DNA from: GCA-016699975 sp964515255
GTDB lineage: Bacteria > Patescibacteriota > Minisyncoccia > Moranbacterales > UBA1568
Assembly (NCBI GenBank): GCA_964515255.1
Contig: CAZETL010000013.1
Location: 1 to 18,419 of the forward strand
Direction: 5' to 3'
Length of the DNA stretch: 18,419 nucleotides
Positions within the stretch are counted from its first letter, which is position 1. Each line of letters starts with the position of its first letter. Below the pieces are notes generated by a model. It had not been told where the DNA came from. It saw only the letters and a program-made list of their open reading frames with translations, and ran no database searches. Both the position numbers and the translations under genes were made by a program. Positions 13,796 through 18,419 of this stretch are shown one piece after another.

Positions 13796-14131
13796 ATGGC
13801 ATGTCTCGTTGTTCCGGCGTCGGCGGCAGTCGTAGTTTCTGGCATGAGGAAGAAAATTCCTGCGAATCTGCATCCTGAGCGGCTTGAACTCTTGCTTTGG
13901 GGCGGGACAGCAATGCTTCTCGTTGATCATGTGATGACGGGTGAGCTTGTTCCTTTCCCGCCTTTTCTTACAAAAATGCAAAATGCTGCCGATGCTGCAG
14001 CAATGGTTCATGAGATTGCAACGACGGGTGTCCTCATGACGGCTTTTGTTTTTGCTCTCTGGGCGGGGTCGCTTCTGCTTGAGAGAATACTTCGTTTCAC
14101 ACGGAGAAGAACGCGCCGGGAAGCAGCATGA
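13796..14131 (+). CDS. Small membrane protein, unknown function
   Basis: A predicted 111-residue membrane protein. A hydrophobic N-terminus (2-16) is followed by a loop, then helices at about 31-48 and 71-95, and a strongly basic tail (residues 98-108) that is probably cytoplasmic. The loop GELVPFPPFLT lies between the helices. I recall similar short unnamed proteins in archaea and CPR genomes but cannot name a family. The start ATG at 13796 has no SD; another ATG at 13791 is out of frame. It lies 58 bases after uvrA and 94 before uvrC on the same strand. Co-occurrence with excision repair may be only positional. Confidence 0.6.
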   Translation: MACLVVPASAAVVVSGMRKKIPANLHPERLELLLWGGTAMLLVDHVMTGELVPFPPFLTKMQNAADAAAMVHEIATTGVLMTAFVFALWAGSLLLERILRFTRRRTRREAA

Positions 14132-14225
14132 AAGTGTTCCTTCAAATTTCTCTTGAGAGAGGATTTTGAGTCACGAAGAGGAGTTGGCTTTTGTGTGCCC
14201 GCTACTTTAAATTTTTGGCGAGCAG

Positions 14226-15545
14226 ATGCTAACGATCGACAGGCATATGAATTCCAGAGTTTTCGAAGAGAAATTTTCAGAGAAGATTCCTGATGTTCCG
14301 GGGGTCTATTTTTTCATTGGGGATCGGGGAGAAATTCTCTACATTGGAAAAGCAACCTCACTTCGGGATCGGATAAGGAGTTATTTCTCCCAAGATATTC
14401 TGCTCGCTCGCGGGCCGAAGATATCTCGCATGCTCGACATTGCCGAACGTATCAAATGGCAAAAAACGGATTCGGCTCTTGAAGCGCTTCTTCTTGAGGC
14501 GGAACTCATCCGGAGAGAGAACCCTCCGTACAATACGGACGCGAAGGATGATAAAAGCTGGAATACGGTCGTCATCACGAAAGAAAAATTTCCGCGCATA
14601 CTCATCGAGCGTGGCCGCACGATCGAACAACGGGATCGCGGAATGCAGGAGAGCGGAGAAGGAAAGAATGTCCAAAAATATGTCATTCGCTCGTTTTTTG
14701 GACCGTTTCCATCGGGGGGCATGCTCAAAGAGGCTCTCAAGATTGTTCGTAAAATATTTCCCTTTCGGGATTCGTGCAAGCCTCCTTCCGAGAGGAAAGA
14801 AACGGAGAAAGACATTCGTCCTTGTTTCAATGCGCAAATAGGGCTTTGTCCAGGCGTGTGCGTTGGTGCGGTATCGGCAGTGGAGTACCGCAAGACTATT
14901 CGGAATATAGAACTCTTCTTTTCTGGGAAGAAATCCGTCATCGTGAAACGGCTCGAAAAGGAGATGCGGTCGGCGGCGAAAGATTTGCGATTTGAGCGGG
15001 CAAGCGAGATAAAGAAGACGATATTCTCGCTTGCCCATATCCGCGATGTCGCGATTCTTTCCAGGGATTTTTTGAATCGAGAGGGAGGCACGGGTCATGC
15101 AGAGAGAATCGAAGGTTTTGACGTGGCGCATTTACAAGGCAAAGAGACTGTCGGCGTGATGACGGTTATCGAAGGCGGTCAAGCAGAAAAAGCGAAATAT
15201 CGGACCTTTATAATCCGTCGTGAAACGAATGGAAATGATTTCGCGGCTCTCGAAGAATTGTTGCGTCGGCGCTTTGGGCATGAGGAATGGGAGTATCCGT
15301 CACTTATAGTGGTTGACGGATCGCATCTTCAGCGCCGTGTTGCGGAGCGTGTCCTATTGGAGTTTGCCCTGAAAATTCCAATTGTTTCGGTCGTGAAAGA
15401 TGAGCATCACCATCCAAAGGGAATACTCGGTCCGAAAGCAGAGAAGGATCGCTCCCGGGAAAACATCTTGCTTGCGAACGCCGAGGCTCATAGGTTCGCC
15501 GTTTCATTTCACCGAAAGCGAAGGGGAAAATCGTTTCTCGCGTAA
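14226..15545 (+). CDS. uvrC: Excinuclease ABC subunit C, lacking the C-terminal HhH region
   Basis: A 439-residue UvrC, the dual-incision nuclease of nucleotide excision repair. The GIY-YIG domain is clear (PGVYFF at 25-30, LYIGK at 38-42, EAELI..ENPPYN at 91-103). Four cysteines (184, 200, 208, 212) have the 8- and 4-residue spacings of the Fe-S cluster cysteines of E. coli UvrC. A UVR motif lies at about 240-267. The RNase H-like domain has GFDVAHLQG (297-305), VDGSHLQ (363-369) and AEAHRFA (419-425). UvrC is usually near 600 residues; here it stops shortly after the histidine block, so the tandem helix-hairpin-helix DNA-binding domain is absent. The ATG at 14226 or 14247 could be used; neither has a strong SD. 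Confidence 0.94.
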   Translation: MLTIDRHMNSRVFEEKFSEKIPDVPGVYFFIGDRGEILYIGKATSLRDRIRSYFSQDILLARGPKISRMLDIAERIKWQKTDSALEALLLEAELIRRENPPYNTDAKDDKSWNTVVITKEKFPRILIERGRTIEQRDRGMQESGEGKNVQKYVIRSFFGPFPSGGMLKEALKIVRKIFPFRDSCKPPSERKETEKDIRPCFNAQIGLCPGVCVGAVSAVEYRKTIRNIELFFSGKKSVIVKRLEKEMRSAAKDLRFERASEIKKTIFSLAHIRDVAILSRDFLNREGGTGHAERIEGFDVAHLQGKETVGVMTVIEGGQAEKAKYRTFIIRRETNGNDFAALEELLRRRFGHEEWEYPSLIVVDGSHLQRRVAERVLLEFALKIPIVSVVKDEHHHPKGILGPKAEKDRSRENILLANAEAHRFAVSFHRKRRGKSFLA

Positions 15546-15575
15546 ATTTGACTGTTTTCTCGATGGTTTCCCTGT

Positions 15576-15604
15576 TTGTTATTTCGCAGATTTTTTGCTA
15601 CTCT
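15576..15604 (+). promoter_or_regulatory. Promoter TTGTTA-N17-TACTCT
   Basis: TTGTTA (15576-15581) and TACTCT (15599-15604) are 17 bases apart in an AT-rich gap after uvrC. The predicted start is near 15611, giving a leader of about 36 nt before the response regulator. Confidence 0.5.
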
Positions 15605-15646
15605 TGAAACAATGAAAGAGAAAGGGGATGAGTAATAAATTCCCAT

Positions 15647-16024
15647 ATGAAAGAAAAAGTTCTTCTGGTCGAGGATGAGGATATGCTCGCGCAAGTGCTC
15701 TCGATCAAGTTGGAACGGGAGGGTTTCACCGTCTTTCGCGCGAAGGATGGCGAAGAGGGATTCGAAGTGGCGACTCGTGAGCATCCAGATGTCATACTCC
15801 TTGATATCATCATGCCGAAAATGGACGGACTTACGATGCTGTCTCGGCTCCGGAAGGATGGTGGCGAATGGGGGAAATCAGCAAAGGTCATGATGCTGAC
15901 GAATTTGAGTGACGGAGATAGCGTGATGAAGTCGCTCAATGAGGCGGCGTTTGACTATCTCGTGAAATCCGATTGGAAACTTGAAGATATTGTTGAAAGA
16001 ATTCGGGAGAGACTGACATCTTAG
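15647..16024 (+). CDS. Single-domain response regulator (CheY-like receiver)
   Basis: A 125-residue receiver domain with no output domain. The acidic pocket is EDED (9-12), the phosphorylation site is Asp53 (LLDIIMPKMDG), the switch residue is Thr85 (MLTN) and the conserved Lys is 107 (LVKSD). It would be phosphorylated by a histidine kinase and act through protein contacts. No kinase gene is present in the window, so it is an orphan here. The start is ATG at 15647 without an SD; a seven-codon open frame (15612-15635) lies in the leader. It lies between uvrC and murA with its own promoter, and a GC-rich hairpin follows at 16049-16070. Confidence 0.93.
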   Translation: MKEKVLLVEDEDMLAQVLSIKLEREGFTVFRAKDGEEGFEVATREHPDVILLDIIMPKMDGLTMLSRLRKDGGEWGKSAKVMMLTNLSDGDSVMKSLNEAAFDYLVKSDWKLEDIVERIRERLTS

Positions 16025-16048
16025 AAACTATTCTGTGAATCTTTCTAG

Positions 16049-16070
16049 AGGCGGAGCGTAGGCTCCGCCT
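16049..16070 (+). terminator. GC-rich hairpin after the response regulator
   Basis: AGGCGGAGC pairs with GCTCCGCCT around loop GTAG, nine base pairs. The following TTGTGTATTCTT is only a broken U-tract, so termination may be partial. The murA -35 begins at its last base. Confidence 0.6.
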
Positions 16071-16098
16071 TGTGTATTCTTGGCTTCCTGGCTATACT
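16070..16098 (+). promoter_or_regulatory. murA promoter TTGTGT-N17-TATACT, predicted leaderless
   Basis: TTGTGT (16070-16075) is 17 bases from TATACT (16093-16098). The murA ATG begins seven bases after the -10, exactly where transcription usually starts, so the mRNA is predicted to begin with AUG. Confidence 0.6.
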
Positions 16099-16104
16099 CG
16101 TCGC

Positions 16105-17370
16105 ATGACAAGAGAAATCTTTCAAATTGAAGGGGGCACACAGCTTTCGGGAGAAATTGAGGTCCGCGGCTCGAAGAATGCCGCTGCGCCCATTATTTCA
16201 GCGGCACTTTTGACTCGCGAGCCGGTTATCCTGAGAAATATTCCGAGAATTGAGGATATTTTCCGGCTCCTTGAAATGGTGAAAAGTCTCGGCGCTGAGG
16301 TGGAGTGGCTTGACGATCGCTCTATCCGCATAGAAGCGAAGAGCATTTTTCCAGGAGGGATGTCGCTTGACGAGGCGCGTCGAGTCCGTATGTCGGTGCT
16401 TCTTCTTGGGCCGCTTGCTGCTCGTTGCGATTCATTTAACTTTGGACATCCGGGCGGTTGTGCGATCGGAGCTCGGTCAATTGAGACTCATATTGATGCG
16501 CTCGAGAAATTGGGCATTCGCATTAAGAGGCACGACAAGCACTATGAAGTCGATGCGTCGGAGCGGCGTCCAGGGAAAGTGGTTCAGCGCGAGTTTTCGG
16601 TAACATCGACAGAAATAATCCTCATGCTTGCGGCGTCTCTTCCGGGGAAAACTGTTGTGAAACTTGCTGCTAGCGAACCGCACGTGGAAGACCTTGCCCG
16701 GCTGCTTGTTGCTATGGGAGCAAAGATCGATGGACTTGGATCGCATACGCTCTTTATCGAAGGAAACAATCTGCATGGAGCGGAGCATGCTATCATCCCT
16801 GATCCAATCGAAGCGGCTACGTTTCTTATGCTTGGAGCGGTTACAAAAAGTCCGCTTCGCGTCGTCCATGCTCGCGAAGACCATCTTGATGCGGTGCTTG
16901 GAAAGATGCGTGACTTCGGTGTTGATTTTCACATCGAACCTGATTGCATTACGGTTATTCCGGCGGCACGCCTAGTTTCTCCCGGGAAAGTCAAGATGGA
17001 AATCTATCCTGGAATTCCGACGGATACGCTTCCTCTCTTTGCGGTTCTTGCTGCATGCTCTGAGGGGGAGACGCTTATCCATGAGCATTTTTATGAGGGG
17101 CGATTCAACTACATTTCGGAATTCGAAAAGATGCGCATTCGGGCGACCGTGCTTAATCCGCATCAAGCGGTGATTCACGGCCCGTCGGATATTCGCGGTA
17201 CGACGATCAAGAGTTTTGATCTTCGTGCGGGAGCGACGCTAATACTGGCGGCGCTTGCAGCGCGCGGTACCACGACCATCGAAGATATCTATCAAGTCGA
17301 CCGCGGTTATGAGCGGATCGAAGAACGTTTGCAAAAAGTTGGCGCAAAAATTGAGAGACAGGAGGAGTAA
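16105..17370 (+). CDS. murA: UDP-N-acetylglucosamine 1-carboxyvinyltransferase MurA
   Basis: A 421-residue MurA, which transfers enolpyruvate from PEP to UDP-GlcNAc, the first committed step of peptidoglycan synthesis in the cytoplasm. KN at 24-25 in GSKNAAAP are substrate-binding residues. The catalytic loop reads PGGCAIG with Cys119, so the enzyme should have the fosfomycin-sensitive Cys form and not the Asp form. PTDTLPLFA carries the general-base Asp, and RAGATLILAALAARG near the end is the usual closing block. The length equals that of known MurA. The ATG at 16105 fits the family N-terminus; a GTG at 16072 would add 11 residues and lies inside the promoter. mreB follows 36 bases after the stop, suggesting one envelope operon. 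Confidence 0.97.
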   Translation: MTREIFQIEGGTQLSGEIEVRGSKNAAAPIISAALLTREPVILRNIPRIEDIFRLLEMVKSLGAEVEWLDDRSIRIEAKSIFPGGMSLDEARRVRMSVLLLGPLAARCDSFNFGHPGGCAIGARSIETHIDALEKLGIRIKRHDKHYEVDASERRPGKVVQREFSVTSTEIILMLAASLPGKTVVKLAASEPHVEDLARLLVAMGAKIDGLGSHTLFIEGNNLHGAEHAIIPDPIEAATFLMLGAVTKSPLRVVHAREDHLDAVLGKMRDFGVDFHIEPDCITVIPAARLVSPGKVKMEIYPGIPTDTLPLFAVLAACSEGETLIHEHFYEGRFNYISEFEKMRIRATVLNPHQAVIHGPSDIRGTTIKSFDLRAGATLILAALAARGTTTIEDIYQVDRGYERIEERLQKVGAKIERQEE

Positions 17371-17406
17371 AGTCTCTCGGAGAAACCGTTTTTCTTGAAA
17401 CACGCT

Positions 17407-18414
17407 ATGTTCGTAAAGAAAATCGGCATCGATCTCGGAACGGCAAATACGCTCGTGTTCATCCCGGGACGGGGAATCGTCGTCAATGAACCGTCTGTGG
17501 TTGCGGTTTCCGTCGGAGAGAATAAAGTGCTTGCCGTCGGAAACGAGGCGAAGGAAATGCTCGGCCGGACGCCTGATACTATCGTTGCAAGCCAGCCGCT
17601 TCGAGACGGCGCCATTGCCGACTATCGCATCACCGAAGCAATGCTCCGGTATTTCATCGGGCTTGTTTCCGGACGGGTCCGGTTTCTGCGTCCGGAAGTC
17701 GTGCTTTCCATTCCGGCGGGTGTTACATCTACAGAGCGACGAGCAGTCGTCGACGCGGCGATCAAAGCGGGCGCGAAAGCTGCTTATGTCGTGAAGGAAC
17801 CGATCCTTGCCGCAATCGGTGCTGGCATACCGATACATACGGCGCAAGGAAACATGATCATTAATATCGGCGGAGGTACTTCCGAGATCGCTATCATCTC
17901 CCTTGGTGGCATCGTCGCGGCACATAGCGCTCGCGTGGGCGGAAATCGCATTGACCAGGCAATTTCGGACTATATCAAACGAAAATACAGCATGGCGATC
18001 GGCGAGCGGACAGCGGAGGAAGTGAAGATGAAGATCGGTTCCGCAGTTGCTCTCGTGAAAGAAGAATATTTCGACATCCGCGGCCGAGATCTTATGGGCG
18101 GCCTCCCGAAGACGCTCACGATTTCTTCGAATGAAATAACCGAAGCGATGCAGGATGAGTTGCGGGAAATCATCAACGTGATCAAGCATGTTCTCCAGGA
18201 GACGCCGCCCGAACTCGCAGCCGATATCATGGATAAGGGAATGATTCTCTCGGGCGGGACGGCGCAGCTCAAAAATTTGGACCAGCTTATCGCTCGGACG
18301 ATCGGCGTCCCGTGCTATGTCGCCGATGACCCGGCATTTTGCGTCGCGAAAGGGACGGGGATTGTTCTCGAACATCTCGATGTCTACAAGCGAAGCATCA
18401 TGATGGGAAAGTAA
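17407..18414 (+). CDS. mreB: Rod-shape-determining actin homologue MreB
   Basis: A 335-residue MreB, which forms membrane-associated filaments that guide cell-wall synthesis. The phosphate-1 loop is GIDLGTANTLV (7-17), the phosphate-2 loop is in NIGGGTSEIAI, and the adenosine motif is LSGGTAQL near the C-terminus. PAGVTSTERRAV and EPILAAIGAG are standard blocks. The length is normal and the protein is complete, ending five bases before the window edge. An in-frame TTG at 17395 would add four residues; ATG at 17407 begins with the usual MreB N-terminus. There is no SD. It is close behind murA on the same strand, so precursor synthesis and shape control are probably transcribed together. mreC/mreD, which often follow, would be outside the window. 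Confidence 0.97.
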   Translation: MFVKKIGIDLGTANTLVFIPGRGIVVNEPSVVAVSVGENKVLAVGNEAKEMLGRTPDTIVASQPLRDGAIADYRITEAMLRYFIGLVSGRVRFLRPEVVLSIPAGVTSTERRAVVDAAIKAGAKAAYVVKEPILAAIGAGIPIHTAQGNMIINIGGGTSEIAIISLGGIVAAHSARVGGNRIDQAISDYIKRKYSMAIGERTAEEVKMKIGSAVALVKEEYFDIRGRDLMGGLPKTLTISSNEITEAMQDELREIINVIKHVLQETPPELAADIMDKGMILSGGTAQLKNLDQLIARTIGVPCYVADDPAFCVAKGTGIVLEHLDVYKRSIMMGK

Positions 18415-18419
18415 GAGGG

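Noticed and set aside
15980..16000. Target of the putative spacer: AAGATATTG in the response regulator matches nine bases of 2957-2990.
   Set aside because: The match is short, lies outside the seed next to the repeat, and is expected by chance.

Overview
The window reads as a compact bacterial chromosome segment. It is probably from the Candidate Phyla Radiation (Patescibacteria, Parcubacteria-like). This is inferred from shortened repair proteins (UvrA without its insertion domain, UvrC without its C-terminal HhH region), a secreted Ala/Lys/Glu-rich helical protein of a kind I associate with Parcubacteria, a DEAD-box helicase with DEVD in motif II, and many genes without a Shine-Dalgarno (SD) site whose promoters sit almost on the start codon. 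TGA, TAG and TAA all serve as stops, so the code looks standard. No rRNA, tRNA, transposase or phage gene was seen.

Layout. 79-2841 (minus) is a P2-type cation ATPase. The gap 2842-3108 holds a solitary hairpin that matches the type V-A (Cas12a) CRISPR repeat, with no cas genes in the window. Next on plus come a four-helix membrane protein and the GTPase Obg. A near-consensus promoter at the end of obg starts a leader of about 420 nt with several hairpins, leading to a DEAD-box RNA helicase (5058-6353). Convergent to it is an msrB-msrA operon on minus (7338-6381) for methionine sulfoxide repair.

Region 7500-11170 is accessory in character. It has small genes of unknown function with strong SD sites and strong intrinsic terminators: a Cys-rich/helical protein, a membrane-anchored Ser-rich protein overlapping a secreted helical protein, a one-domain O6-alkylguanine alkyltransferase, a 117-aa unknown, and a tandem pair of secreted paralogues that share two cysteines at identical positions (39 and 58).

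From 11176 to the end lie housekeeping genes: uvrA, a small membrane protein, uvrC, a single-domain response regulator, murA and mreB. They combine nucleotide excision repair with cell-wall precursor synthesis and shape control. Terminators and promoters are packed tightly: the uvrA promoter lies inside the terminator of the preceding gene, and the murA -35 abuts a hairpin.

The most unusual items are the lone Cas12a-type repeat (2921-2956), the long helicase leader, the secreted paralogue pair with its structured leader, and the terminator/promoter overlap at uvrA.
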